Shown here piece by piece: positions 28,136 to 38,268 of a stretch of DNA of 64,000 nucleotides. Position numbers and translations under genes: made by a program. Position 1 is the stretch's first letter, and every line of letters starts with the position of its first letter. The notes under the pieces were generated by a model that searched no databases, was not told the DNA's origin, and saw only the letters and a list, made by a program, of their open reading frames with translations. Source of the stretch: Candidatus Gastranaerophilales bacterium (GTDB lineage Bacteria > Cyanobacteriota > Vampirovibrionia > Gastranaerophilales > Gastranaerophilaceae); assembly GCA_944324455.1 (NCBI GenBank), contig CALUWJ010000002.1, positions 1 through 64,000 of the forward strand. The letters run 5' to 3'.

Positions 28136-28278
28136 TTTTTTGTCCTTTTTCGTAAGTTGTTCTAGCATATATCATATTATATTAAACAAAATTAATAAAC
28201 AAGTACTTTTGGTAAAGATTTATTAACAAAATTTTATTTTTCGTTTCTAATAACCAATTATCTTGCAATAATTTTGGT

Positions 28279-30090
28279 ATGAAGAATAGATTTTTATTTG
28301 TTTTGCTTTTGTTTTTAATTTTTTTGTTTTATGTTTTTTTGGTTACTTGGGAAAAACAACCCAAAAAACATAAAATTTTAAAAGTTGTTGAAGCTGATGA
28401 ATTTTATATTGATTTAAATGATAATAATTTTATTGATGAAGATGAGCATTTTAAATTAAAAGATATAATTTCTTTTAAACCGCATAAAAATAAAAAGGTT
28501 GAGCTAATTTCTCAATCATTGGGTTTGGATGTAAATGAATATTTAAAGGCAGGATTTTGTGCTAGAAATTGGGCAATTGCAAATTTATCCAATAAAGAGG
28601 TTTATATTTCATCTAAATTGCCTGTTTATAATAAAGATATTCCAATCAGATATATTAAAGTTAAATTCAATAATAAAGATTTAGGCGAATTTCTTTTATC
28701 TTCGGGACTTGCATATTTAAGTAAGGATTGCATTGATGCTGAATATTTGCAGCTTCAAAATATAAAGCAAATTAAGTTAAATGCAAAAGAAATTTCTAAA
28801 GTTGTATTCTATATTGTCAATTTAAAAAATGATATGGTGCATAAGCTTGATTGTGAATATGTGCGCTTGATTTCAAATGCTAAATTAGTTGCTAAAAAAT
28901 CTCTTAATAATTACAGATATTGTTCAATTTGTTTTTCAAGGAATAATATTAACTTTAAAATTAGTAAATCTGATTTGAAATATCAAAAATCTATTAGTAA
29001 GAAATTTAATAATATTGAATTATTTTTAATTAATCCGCTGGAATACAATAAACCAAACAAAAATTGCAATACACATTTTTGCAAGACTTTAGTTAAAGAA
29101 ATAAATTCGGCCCAAAAATCAATAGATATTGCACTATATGGTATGGGTGATCAAAAAGAAGTTTATGATGCGCTATTAAAAGCAAAAAATAGAAATGTTA
29201 AAATAAGAGCAGTTGTTGATTATTCTACGAAAATGGATTTTCTTTATCCGAATACAAGAAATTTTATCAAAGATTTCGATGCTGTAACTGATAATAGTGA
29301 AATTTTAATGCATAATAAATTTTTTATTTTTGATGATAAAAAAGTTTTAACGGGTTCAGCTAACATTTCCCCAACTGATAGCGGCGGTTACAGTGCTAAT
29401 ATTGCTGTTTTGATAAATTCATCTCAATTGGCCATGACTTATAAAGATGAATTTAATAAAATGTATAATTCTAAATTTTCAACTTTAAAAACTAAGACAA
29501 ATAATTCTAAAATTATTCTTGATGATTCTGTTTTAAGAGTTTATTTTTCTCCCCAAGATAACGTTTTAGAAAATCTTTTATTACCTGAAATTAAAAATGC
29601 AAAATCTGAAATATTTGTTTCAATTTTTTATTTGACTGATAAAAAGTTAATCAATGAATTAATAAACGCAAAGAAAAGAAATGTCAATGTCATGGTTTTA
29701 CTTGATAGTGTTGCTGCATCTAATTTTAAAGATAGAGTGTATCTTTTAAGAAATAATTCTATCCCTGTGGTTGTTGAAAACTGGGGTGGAAAAAACCATG
29801 AAAAAACTATTATGATTGATTCAAAAATTTTAATCTTGGGCAGTTGTAATTTTTCGAGAAATGCCTTTGAAAAAAATGATGAAAATGTTATAAAGATTGT
29901 GAATACTGATATCGCAAGCTTTTATAGGGATTATTATTTATATTTATTTAATTCTATAGATAGAAAATATCTGCATTATATTCCAAGGGCAGAAGGAATA
30001 GAATCAAAAAATTCTTGTTATGACAGGATTGATAATAACTTTGACGGAAAGATTGATTTAGAAGATGACGGTTGTAAGAATTTAAAATAA
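28279..30090 (+). CDS. Anchored SNase-like/phospholipase D-like protein with C-terminal DxD-rich cysteine motif
   Basis: 603 residues. An N-terminal membrane anchor (about 4-22), an SNase-like beta-rich domain (about 33-150), a small Zn-ribbon-like segment (H188, C192, C215, C218), then two phospholipase-D HxKx4D motifs: H345/K347/D352 and H507/K509/D514. Paired HKD motifs form one active site in nucleases and phospholipases of the PLD family. The last 24 residues hold C580 and C599 around alternating Asp/Asn (IDNNFDGKID), a calcium-loop-like motif seen at ends of secreted proteins. Probably an extracytoplasmic nuclease or phospholipase; substrate unknown. Start likely leaderless (AATAAT box 6 nt upstream). 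Not a fragment: both halves are complete. Confidence 0.85.
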   Translation: MKNRFLFVLLLFLIFLFYVFLVTWEKQPKKHKILKVVEADEFYIDLNDNNFIDEDEHFKLKDIISFKPHKNKKVELISQSLGLDVNEYLKAGFCARNWAIANLSNKEVYISSKLPVYNKDIPIRYIKVKFNNKDLGEFLLSSGLAYLSKDCIDAEYLQLQNIKQIKLNAKEISKVVFYIVNLKNDMVHKLDCEYVRLISNAKLVAKKSLNNYRYCSICFSRNNINFKISKSDLKYQKSISKKFNNIELFLINPLEYNKPNKNCNTHFCKTLVKEINSAQKSIDIALYGMGDQKEVYDALLKAKNRNVKIRAVVDYSTKMDFLYPNTRNFIKDFDAVTDNSEILMHNKFFIFDDKKVLTGSANISPTDSGGYSANIAVLINSSQLAMTYKDEFNKMYNSKFSTLKTKTNNSKIILDDSVLRVYFSPQDNVLENLLLPEIKNAKSEIFVSIFYLTDKKLINELINAKKRNVNVMVLLDSVAASNFKDRVYLLRNNSIPVVVENWGGKNHEKTIMIDSKILILGSCNFSRNAFEKNDENVIKIVNTDIASFYRDYYLYLFNSIDRKYLHYIPRAEGIESKNSCYDRIDNNFDGKIDLEDDGCKNLK

Positions 30091-30171
30091 CTCTTTTTGT
30101 TAAGCTATTTGCATTGAGATGGTTGTTTTTGTTATTATATTGTATATATAAGTATTTACAAAGGAAAAAAA

Positions 30172-30276
30172 ATGGAATTTTTTAGAAAACATAGGAAAAT
30201 TATAGTAATAGTTTTAACAGTGTTTTTGGTTGCTTGGATGGTTGGTATAGGTGCATTTTTAAGCGTTATATTGTAA
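30172..30276 (+). CDS. Single-pass membrane peptide, 34 aa
   Basis: A short gene with ATG at 30172 and TAA at 30274-30276. AAGGA at 30161-30165 sits 6 nt before the start and TATATT/TATATA sequences lie 20-30 bases further up. The product has a basic N-terminus (MEFFRKHRK) and one hydrophobic segment of about 22 residues. It lies 9 bases before the M23 peptidase gene and reads in the same direction, so it could be translationally coupled to it. Function unknown. Confidence 0.55.
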   Translation: MEFFRKHRKIIVIVLTVFLVAWMVGIGAFLSVIL

Positions 30277-30285
30277 ATTATCAGT

Positions 30286-31449
30286 ATGAATTATAAAATA
30301 TTTGGATATAGTAAAATATTTTTAATCTATGCATGTATTGTTTTATCTTTTTTTGTGAATAATGCAGTCTTTGGTGCTGCGCCAAAATTAAATGAGCAAA
30401 AAAATCAAATTGAAGTACAAAGAGGGCATGCAAAAAAAGAAATTCATAAATTAAAACTTTTAGAAAAAATTGAAACTAACAGACTATATAGAAATCAACA
30501 AAAGTTGGAATATACTCAACATAGTCTTCATAGAAGCCAGAAAGAGTATGATAACGCAAAAAATGAAGTTATCAGTTTAGAAAAAAAATTGGATGTTTTG
30601 CTTGCAGAAAATAAGCGACACCAGGCTTATACTTCAAAAAGGCTTGTTCAGATTTTTAAACACAAAAGAAATAATTATATAGACTTTTTGTTGAATTCTG
30701 AAGACATTAATGCTTTTTTAGATAGATTGTATTTTGAAAATATCATTATTTCTTATGATAAAAAGCGTCTTGAAGAGACGCGTAAAGTTGCAAAAGAAAT
30801 TTTAGCAGTTAAAGCAAGAATTGAAATGCAAAAAAGAAACTTGGAGTCATCTATTGCAAGTATTAACAGACAACAAGAAGATATTCAAGACGCTATTTCA
30901 AAAAATGAAAAATTAATTGAAAAATTAAAAACAGATAGAGCTACTTGGGAAAGAGCTGAAAAAGACCTTGCTCGTCAATCAAGGGCAATTAGCCAAATGA
31001 TTAATCAAGAGATGAAGCGAAACCAAAAAGAGGGTAAAAGTGTTGTTGTTACAGGCGGCTTCACAAGACCGGTCCCAGGTAGAATCACTTCTCCTTTTGG
31101 TTGGAGGATGCATCCGATATTTAAAAGAAAAATTTTCCACTCCGGTGTTGATATAGGTGCTCCTTATGGTACAGCTATACATGCGGCTAACTCTGGACGA
31201 GTTATATTTGTAGGCTGGTATAGCGGTTATGGGCGAGTTGTAATTATAAATCACGGCAATATTAACGGTGTTCCAACAACTACCTTATATGCGCACATGT
31301 CTTCTGCATCAGTTAAACAAGGGGCAAATGTTGCAAAAGGCTCTGTGATTGGAAAGGTTGGTACAACCGGATATTCTACCGGACCGCATCTTCATTTTGA
31401 AGTTCGTCAAAATGGTAATCCTGTAAATCCATTAAATTTCATAAGATAG
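30286..31449 (+). CDS. EnvC-like M23 peptidoglycan endopeptidase
   Basis: 387 residues. Signal peptide (about 1-31), then a long coiled coil (about 35-240, heptads rich in Lys/Glu/Arg) and a LytM/M23 domain (about 265-387) with H285, D289 and H370 (HLHFE), the catalytic and zinc-binding pattern. All ligands are present, so unlike EnvC or NlpD it could cleave on its own. Such coiled-coil M23 proteins act in septal peptidoglycan splitting. Preceded by the 34-aa membrane peptide and followed by the OstA/LptD-like gene (60 bp), making a cell-envelope block. Confidence 0.92.
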   Translation: MNYKIFGYSKIFLIYACIVLSFFVNNAVFGAAPKLNEQKNQIEVQRGHAKKEIHKLKLLEKIETNRLYRNQQKLEYTQHSLHRSQKEYDNAKNEVISLEKKLDVLLAENKRHQAYTSKRLVQIFKHKRNNYIDFLLNSEDINAFLDRLYFENIIISYDKKRLEETRKVAKEILAVKARIEMQKRNLESSIASINRQQEDIQDAISKNEKLIEKLKTDRATWERAEKDLARQSRAISQMINQEMKRNQKEGKSVVVTGGFTRPVPGRITSPFGWRMHPIFKRKIFHSGVDIGAPYGTAIHAANSGRVIFVGWYSGYGRVVIINHGNINGVPTTTLYAHMSSASVKQGANVAKGSVIGKVGTTGYSTGPHLHFEVRQNGNPVNPLNFIR

Positions 31450-31509
31450 TTTGTATATGAATTTTGTTTGATGTAAATTAGTTATAGAAACTAGTTTTGA
31501 GGGTTTAAT

Positions 31510-33525
31510 TTGTATAATCGCTTCAAGAAACCGACAATATATTTTTTCTTTATTTTGTCTCTTATGATGTTGCAAGTGGGGCATAGGGCTTATGCACAAT
31601 ATGATGTTGTAAAGGCAAGAACTGTTGAAAACGAAAATATCCCAATAGAAGATAATAATGAATTAAAAACTTTCAATGATCCCGATTTGCCTAATTTTTC
31701 TCAAGAGGAAAGCGTTAGTTCACTTTTAGAAAAAAAGATTAATTCTTTTATTGACAAAAAAAGAAATAAGAAAATAAATGAAAATCCTGATATTGTATCC
31801 GAAGAAACAAATGAAGATAATGTTGCTAAAAAGCAGATTGTAAATATCGAAACAACAGACGAAGTTGTTGAAGAAAAAAACAAATTTCAAATAAATGCTG
31901 ATAAAATTACTTATGATGACGAAGAAGGCAATGTTTACGCTAAAGGCAATGTTGAAATTATTGCAAAATCTCAAGGGGTTACCTTAAAAGCAGATGAAGC
32001 TGTTTTAGACAAACCTACTCAAACTATTAAACTTGTTGATAATGTTAAAATTATAAAAGACGGCACTGAAATGAGCGGTGAATACATGCTTGTAGATTTA
32101 AACGAGCAAAATATTCTTATGGATAACCCCACTATGAAAGCTTATTCTTTTGTCATTAATGCGCAAGAAGGCTATTTAATTGCAAATGATATTCAGATGT
32201 TAAACGGTACAATTAAAAGCTCTGAACAAAAAGATATCGTACTTCAAACCTCTGGATTTATGCGCCTTGATAACATCGCATGGGATGCAGTCAGAAGTAA
32301 AGACATTATTAGAGAAGGTTCGGATGCATCAAAAAAACAAGTTTATAAGGTTGATGCAAAAGAAATTGTTGTAACAAGCTATAAAGACCATAACTCTGTT
32401 TTGTTAAAAGGTTCTAATATATTTTATGGAAAGCATAAAATAATTAGAAATTCAGATATTGAAATCCTTTCCGATAAAAAAAATCAAGTTTTAGATACAA
32501 ATTCTCCTGAAGGCGGTACTTTGAGGGCTTTTGGTACATATATTGGATATGGTTTTATTCATAAGTTGCCAAAAGGTCAAATCTTAAAATTAATGCCTGC
32601 ACTGGTTTACGGTGATAGTAATATCGGGGTTGGTTTAATTGCAAGACATAGATCAAAAAATAGTATGTTAGAAGCTGGCTATGCAACATCTACTACTAAT
32701 CTTGTTGCACGTGGAAAGTATCGTTTTAGTGATGGTTTGACCCTGAATTACGGTAGAAATGCTTATATACCTGATGGATTTATGGGTGCAAGGCGTTCTG
32801 GGTATGCTGCACAATTACAATATGAAAAATCATACATGGTTGATGATTTAAAACTTGATTTTAACCATGGTATATATGCTGGTATATTTAGTGATTACCA
32901 AGAGCATGATCAAGAAAACGCTTATGCTACAACAAGGTTCAGATATATGGCTGAGATGAGACGTAATATACTTACCTACGAAAATAAAGAACAAGATTTA
33001 GGTTTAAGATTAAGTTTGCTTTCTCAAGCACAGGCTACAATATACGGTTCAGGTGAAACTGTCGGCGTTGCACGTATTGGTCCTATGGTTTCAACTAAAT
33101 TAAAAAATTGGCAGTCAAGTATCGGCTATTTAATTGCAGGCGTACACGGAGACAGCCCTTTTGTGTTTGATAAATATCGCTATGGTAAGCACGCTATTAT
33201 GTTAAATGAAAGATTTAATTTTAACAATAAGTTTGCTATTGGCTATAGGGCAACTTTCACTCCCTTAAAGGATAATTATGAGAATGATTTATTAACTGAA
33301 TCCAGATTCTATGTTATTTTTGGGCCTCAAGACTTAAAAATGATTTTATCTTATGACTTTGTAAGAGATGTTGCGCATTTTGATTTCATGTTCTTATTAG
33401 GAACAGAGGCTGCTAAGATAAACTTTGATAAGTTAACAACCAGAAATATTGATTCTCGTGAACAAAAGAGAGATTTTTACAGAAACGCAAAAAGAGTCAA
33501 GATAGAGGAACCGGAAAATATCTAG
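31510..33525 (+). CDS. OstA/LptD-like outer-membrane LPS assembly protein
   Basis: 671 residues. A TTG start is preferred because GAGGG stands 7 nt upstream and the first 30 residues then form a normal signal peptide (MYNRFKKP, hydrophobic core, AYAQ). An acidic, disordered stretch (about 40-120) leads to an OstA/LptA domain (about 125-205: QINADKITYDDEEGNVYAKGNV, followed by the repeating beta-jellyroll pattern) and a C-terminal half rich in beta strands and aromatic residues that looks like a barrel. Cyanobacterial LptD proteins have this layout. Next to kdsB on the opposite strand (4-bp tail overlap), which supports an LPS transport role. Confidence 0.8.
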   Translation: MYNRFKKPTIYFFFILSLMMLQVGHRAYAQYDVVKARTVENENIPIEDNNELKTFNDPDLPNFSQEESVSSLLEKKINSFIDKKRNKKINENPDIVSEETNEDNVAKKQIVNIETTDEVVEEKNKFQINADKITYDDEEGNVYAKGNVEIIAKSQGVTLKADEAVLDKPTQTIKLVDNVKIIKDGTEMSGEYMLVDLNEQNILMDNPTMKAYSFVINAQEGYLIANDIQMLNGTIKSSEQKDIVLQTSGFMRLDNIAWDAVRSKDIIREGSDASKKQVYKVDAKEIVVTSYKDHNSVLLKGSNIFYGKHKIIRNSDIEILSDKKNQVLDTNSPEGGTLRAFGTYIGYGFIHKLPKGQILKLMPALVYGDSNIGVGLIARHRSKNSMLEAGYATSTTNLVARGKYRFSDGLTLNYGRNAYIPDGFMGARRSGYAAQLQYEKSYMVDDLKLDFNHGIYAGIFSDYQEHDQENAYATTRFRYMAEMRRNILTYENKEQDLGLRLSLLSQAQATIYGSGETVGVARIGPMVSTKLKNWQSSIGYLIAGVHGDSPFVFDKYRYGKHAIMLNERFNFNNKFAIGYRATFTPLKDNYENDLLTESRFYVIFGPQDLKMILSYDFVRDVAHFDFMFLLGTEAAKINFDKLTTRNIDSREQKRDFYRNAKRVKIEEPENI

Positions 33526-34250
33526 CCTTCGATAATTTTTTTGAATTTTTCGAAGTCTTCTATTGTGTCAATTCCTGTTGGGTTTAAGTCTGTAATTGCG
33601 ACTTTAATTTTCATGCCATTATATAGTGCTCTTAGTTGTTCAAGACTTTCTTGTTTTTCAAATGGAGCTTGATTTAGTTGTGTCATTTTTATTAATGAAT
33701 TTTTTTTGTATCCATATATTCCAATGTGGGCGTAATACGGTGAACAATCTTTGTTTCTCGCATAAGGAATTGGGCATCTTGAGAAATATAGCGCATTAAA
33801 GTCTTTGTCAAATACACATTTGACACAATTTGGGTTATTTATTTGATTTTCATCTTTAATTTCTCGAACAAGAGTGGAAATATCTGTATTTTTGTCTTTT
33901 AAAAGTGTTTCAATTGCTAAATCAATAACTTCAGGGGTTATTTGGGGTTCGTCGCCTTGAAGATTTAAGATATAATCAAAGTCATCATGCCTTAGTGCAA
34001 CCTCTGCAATTCTATCTGATCCACATTTATGGTCAACTTTTGTCATTTCGCAATTGGCATTAAATTTTTCTGCTGCTTTTTTTATTCTTTCATCATCCGT
34101 TGCAATTATGACTTCACTAGCCAATTTTGATTTTTTAGCTGCCTCATATACATATTGAATTATTGGTTTATTTTTAACTTCTAAAAGCGGTTTTGCAGGA
34201 AGTCTTGTTGAGGCATATCGTGCAGGTATTATAATTGCTGTTTTTGTCAT
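33522..34250 (-). CDS. kdsB: 3-deoxy-manno-octulosonate cytidylyltransferase
   Basis: 242 residues. It activates Kdo with CTP for lipid A/core assembly. N-terminal IIIPARYASTRLPAKPL, the LQGDEPQ motif and the HIGIYGY segment mark the family; catalytic Asp and Lys residues are in place. An AGGAAA site precedes the ATG. Downstream of the TPR gene at 34262 (11-bp gap) on the same strand. Its presence shows that the organism makes Kdo-type LPS. Confidence 0.96.
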   Translation of the reverse strand: MTKTAIIIPARYASTRLPAKPLLEVKNKPIIQYVYEAAKKSKLASEVIIATDDERIKKAAEKFNANCEMTKVDHKCGSDRIAEVALRHDDFDYILNLQGDEPQITPEVIDLAIETLLKDKNTDISTLVREIKDENQINNPNCVKCVFDKDFNALYFSRCPIPYARNKDCSPYYAHIGIYGYKKNSLIKMTQLNQAPFEKQESLEQLRALYNGMKIKVAITDLNPTGIDTIEDFEKFKKIIEG

Positions 34251-34261
34251 TTTTATATTTC

Positions 34262-36307
34262 CTAGTAGTATTTTTCTCCGAGTAGTACAACTTTTTTTTG
34301 AATTTCTTGAATTAATTCTTTTTCATCCGGCTCTATTGATAAAAACCTTTCCCAAGCAACAAGTGCGCTTCTTTCGTCGCCTATTTTTTCATAGGTTTTG
34401 CCAAGTTGATAATATGCCATATAGTAGCTTGGGTCTATATCTATTGCTTTTTGAAGGTCAATTATGCTTGCAGCGTTTCTATCCATTGCATTATACACTA
34501 ATGCTCTATAGTAATAAATTTGCGCGTTTTTAGGGTAGTATTTAATGCCGTTATCAAGAATTTTTAAGGCTTCAAGATATTCTTTTGCTTCATATTTTGA
34601 GTAAGCATTATTTACAATTTTTGTGATTAATTTTTGATTTACAAAAGATAGCAATGTTAGTGCCTTTGTGTTTTCGCTATCTAAATTAATAGCTTTAATT
34701 AAGTTGGCTTTTGCTGTTTCAAGGCTGTTTAATTCCATATATACAAGACCCATATTGTAATATATATCTGAATTTGTAGGGTTTTGTTTTAGGGCTTCTC
34801 TATAATATTTTATAGCACTTGTTGGTTCTCCCATTTGTCTGTATGTGTTTGCTATTGCGCAATATATGGTTGAATCTTTCGCCTCTTGTGCCAAATATTT
34901 ATCAATTGTTTTTTTATATTCTTGATATTTTTTTGGATCTTTTTTAATTGCTTTTTGTCTTTCTGAAAGGATTGCTTTTTGTTCGTATTCTTCTTGTTTT
35001 TTTAGTTCCTGTTGTTTTAATTTTTCTTTTTTTAGAATTTCTTGTGTTTTTTTGTTTTCTTCTTGTTTTTTCTTTGCTATTACTTGTTTTTCTTTTTCTT
35101 TTAATTGCTCTTTATTTGTTGCTTCTTTTTTGTTTTGTGATTGATTTATGGTTTGTTTTGTTTTTGGTTGTTTTTTTATTTCTTGCTGTTTTTGTGAAAG
35201 TAGTTTTTGCTTTTCTATATTATCAACATAATCTTTGAAATTTTTAGCACCTTCTGAATCGTTCATTTCTTCAAGAAAATCTGCAAAGGCCAGTATATCT
35301 TCCTTTGTTGGGGTATAGTTTTTGTTATCTGTATAATTTACTTTTGCAATTATTTTTTCAGGTGATAGTTTATTTTTATAGATTTTATAGATACCGTATT
35401 TTGCTTGTGCGAGATTTGGGTAATCTTCTAAAACCGTAATATATTCTTTATTTGCGCTTAATAAATTTCCTTTTTGTGCTAATAGTTCTGCTTTTGAGAG
35501 TCTTATTTGCGAGTCTTTCGAGTTTTCTTTTAAAATTGAATCATATACTGCAATTGCATCATTTGTGCAGTCTAGTTTGTAGTATAATTCGCCAAGCTGA
35601 TATTTTAGATAAATATCAGTCGGATTTAAAATAATAGCTTTATTATATGCATTTAGTAATTCTTGAGTTCTGTTTGTTTTTTGATATATAATTCCGAGTA
35701 TTTCATATAGATTATTTGCTTCATATCTGTTGTTTGGAGTTATATTATTTTGAACCATTGTTTCAATGGTTGATAGAAGCTCTTTGTTATCTGATTTTAT
35801 TGCTATTTCCTTTAAACATTCTATTCCTAAAATGTTTCTTTTTTCTTTTAAATATAATTTTGCAAGTTTGAATAATGCACTTATGTTGTCACTATTTTGT
35901 GATATTGCTAATTTATAGTAATTTGCTGTTTTTTTAACAGGCTGTGCTGTTTTATATGAAATATCGCCAAGTATTTCATAGCAAAGGCTTGGGTTGTAAT
36001 TTTCTTCAATTAGTGAGTTTAATTCCCAAATGGCAATATTATATTTTTGTTGATTTATTAATCTTTGAACATCATTTAATCTTAATTCTTGAGAATAATC
36101 AATTTTATTTTGTGTAATATATTTTTGTAGTTTTTGTTTTGTTTTAATGTATTGAGGAGAATTTTTGTCTTTTAAATAAGACAATTCGGTTCTCAATAAA
36201 TCTAATTCATCTGTTTTTTGATTATAAGAATAAACAGGATTTGATAAAATCAATTGAAAAATAAAAAATGCAAATATAAGTTTATTTATTTTATTTCTTG
36301 AATACAA
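34262..36307 (-). CDS. TPR protein with lysine/glutamine-rich coiled-coil centre
   Basis: 681 residues. A TTG start (36305-36307) is used, with GAGG 9 nt upstream, and gives a signal-peptide-like N-terminus (about 10-27). Two TPR blocks (about 40-330 and 460-670, around twelve repeats) flank a low-complexity Lys/Glu/Gln region (about 370-460). Probably exported or membrane-tethered scaffold; ligand unknown. Divergent from a second TPR protein. Last gene before kdsB. Confidence 0.8.
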   Translation of the reverse strand: MYSRNKINKLIFAFFIFQLILSNPVYSYNQKTDELDLLRTELSYLKDKNSPQYIKTKQKLQKYITQNKIDYSQELRLNDVQRLINQQKYNIAIWELNSLIEENYNPSLCYEILGDISYKTAQPVKKTANYYKLAISQNSDNISALFKLAKLYLKEKRNILGIECLKEIAIKSDNKELLSTIETMVQNNITPNNRYEANNLYEILGIIYQKTNRTQELLNAYNKAIILNPTDIYLKYQLGELYYKLDCTNDAIAVYDSILKENSKDSQIRLSKAELLAQKGNLLSANKEYITVLEDYPNLAQAKYGIYKIYKNKLSPEKIIAKVNYTDNKNYTPTKEDILAFADFLEEMNDSEGAKNFKDYVDNIEKQKLLSQKQQEIKKQPKTKQTINQSQNKKEATNKEQLKEKEKQVIAKKKQEENKKTQEILKKEKLKQQELKKQEEYEQKAILSERQKAIKKDPKKYQEYKKTIDKYLAQEAKDSTIYCAIANTYRQMGEPTSAIKYYREALKQNPTNSDIYYNMGLVYMELNSLETAKANLIKAINLDSENTKALTLLSFVNQKLITKIVNNAYSKYEAKEYLEALKILDNGIKYYPKNAQIYYYRALVYNAMDRNAASIIDLQKAIDIDPSYYMAYYQLGKTYEKIGDERSALVAWERFLSIEPDEKELIQEIQKKVVLLGEKYY

Positions 36308-36432
36308 AAATTCTACCTCGCAAAGTCATGTTTATTTTATTATAAAATTAATTTAAAGAAAATAAACAATAAGATATTTTTACATTTAATCTTATTGCAT
36401 TTTATTTTAATAAGTTTAATAATAGTATTACT

Positions 36433-38268
36433 ATGAATAGAAAATTTTTATCGTTAATATGTTTAATAACTTGTGTATCTTTTGCTTTTAATCCTGCACA
36501 AGCTAGAATGAGCACAAAATCATATCAGTTATATAATAGTGCTGTGTTGCAAGAGCAAGACGGAAATTATCAACAAGCACTTAATTATATCAATAAAGCA
36601 CTTCAATATTCCCCTGATGATGCTGTTTTAAATATTAAACTGGCAGGTATTCAAGAGAGTCTTGGAAATTATTCTGAAGCAATTAGTGCTTATCAAAAAG
36701 CAATAACTTTAAGACCGAATGATGGTTTTTTATATGTTAGTTTAGGTAATTTATATTTAAATCAATATAATTATAAAGATGCACTTATTTGCTATGAAAA
36801 AGCTCAAGCTTTAATGCCTGATTATAAATATAATAATATCAATGTTGCAAACGCAAAATATCTTTTAAAAGATACTAAAGGCGCAATTTCTGCTTATCAG
36901 GATTTTTTGAGCGCTTATCCTAATGATTTAGAAGGGCAGTGCGCCATAGCAAATATTTATCTTGAAGAAAGTGATTATCAAAATGCTATTGAAAATTTTG
37001 CACTTGCATTAAGAAATAACCCAAAAGACTTTAGGGATTATTCTAATTATGGCTTGGCATTAATGAGAAGCGGCGATTTTTCAAAAGCTGAAATTGCTTT
37101 TAAGAGTGCTATTGGCGTAAATAAAAATGATTCAATGAGTTATGCTAATTTGGCTATTGTGCAAATGAAGCAAGATAAATTAGACGATGCTTTATTATCA
37201 TTTAAAAATGCTTTCAGTCTTGATAGTGATTTAAATGCGCTTCGTTATGATTATGCTCAATTATTAACAAAGAAAAATAAAATCCCTCAGGCAATCGAGC
37301 AGTATGAATTGTTTATAAAAGAATACCCCAGTCAAATGGCTGCTTATATTTCTTTATCTGAATTGTATGCTAAAGAGCATGATTATAATAAAGCTATTGA
37401 GGTGTTAAATAGTGCAATTGCAGTTAATTCCTCTGATAATAGCATTAAATTACAATTAGCTAAAATCTATCAAAATAATGCAGAATTTAATGACGCTCTT
37501 AAATATTACAATGATGTGCTTTTAGTTGATAAATTAAACTCTGTTGCTTTATATAATAAAGCGGTTCTGCTTTCTGAAATCGGACAATATCAAGATGCAT
37601 CAAATATTTATAATGAGCTTTTGAAATTCGATGAAACAGAATTATCAAAAAATCAAATATATTTGACTGATATTAAAAATGATATATTTGAAAACCAGAT
37701 TAAAATGGCACAGGATTGTTATAATAAAGGCGATTACAAAAAAGCAAAAGCATTATATGAAAAATTGCTTTTACAAAGAAAAGATGATTATAGAATCTAT
37801 ATTGGCTTAGCTGATACTTCTTTGGCGCTTAATATGCATACTTATGCAAAAAATTATTATGAGCTTGCTATTCAATTGGATAATACAAATCAAGATGCTT
37901 TAGTGCATTATGCGCAAGTTTTATATGAATTAAAAGATTATGATACTGCTTTGATTGTTTTAGATAAAACCATTGAAAATGATCCAAATGACGATAAGCT
38001 CTATTATAACAAAGCTTTAATTGAATACGAAAAAGAAAAATATGATTTAGCAGATAGCGATATTAAAAAAGCATTACTATTGAACACTAATGATGATGAT
38101 TATAATTATCTTCAAGGCATGATATTGGAAGCTTTAAATAATAATCAAGGGGCAATTTTTGCTTACGAAAAATACATTGAGCTTTCTGATGACGAGGAAA
38201 CTAAAACAAAAGTTCAGGCAAAAGTTAAAAAGCTTTATGATATGGTTGTAAATGAAAAAACTGAGTAG
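36433..38268 (+). CDS. Secreted TPR-repeat protein, 611 aa
   Basis: Signal peptide (about 1-25, cleavage near QARM), then around fifteen TPR units over the rest of the protein. Degenerate consensus can be seen as A-x3-x-AL-x-Y-x-x-ALxxxP in each unit. No catalytic domain. Putative -10 boxes near the ATG and no ribosome-binding site suggest a leaderless or near-leaderless start. Operon with the two genes that follow (17- and 8-bp overlaps). May organise periplasmic or surface complexes. Confidence 0.85.
   Translation: MNRKFLSLICLITCVSFAFNPAQARMSTKSYQLYNSAVLQEQDGNYQQALNYINKALQYSPDDAVLNIKLAGIQESLGNYSEAISAYQKAITLRPNDGFLYVSLGNLYLNQYNYKDALICYEKAQALMPDYKYNNINVANAKYLLKDTKGAISAYQDFLSAYPNDLEGQCAIANIYLEESDYQNAIENFALALRNNPKDFRDYSNYGLALMRSGDFSKAEIAFKSAIGVNKNDSMSYANLAIVQMKQDKLDDALLSFKNAFSLDSDLNALRYDYAQLLTKKNKIPQAIEQYELFIKEYPSQMAAYISLSELYAKEHDYNKAIEVLNSAIAVNSSDNSIKLQLAKIYQNNAEFNDALKYYNDVLLVDKLNSVALYNKAVLLSEIGQYQDASNIYNELLKFDETELSKNQIYLTDIKNDIFENQIKMAQDCYNKGDYKKAKALYEKLLLQRKDDYRIYIGLADTSLALNMHTYAKNYYELAIQLDNTNQDALVHYAQVLYELKDYDTALIVLDKTIENDPNDDKLYYNKALIEYEKEKYDLADSDIKKALLLNTNDDDYNYLQGMILEALNNNQGAIFAYEKYIELSDDEETKTKVQAKVKKLYDMVVNEKTE

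Noticed and set aside
31701-31974. Open frames on the minus strand inside the OstA/LptD-like gene
   Set aside because: Antisense shadow frames, with no ribosome-binding site and composition matching the opposite strand's codons.
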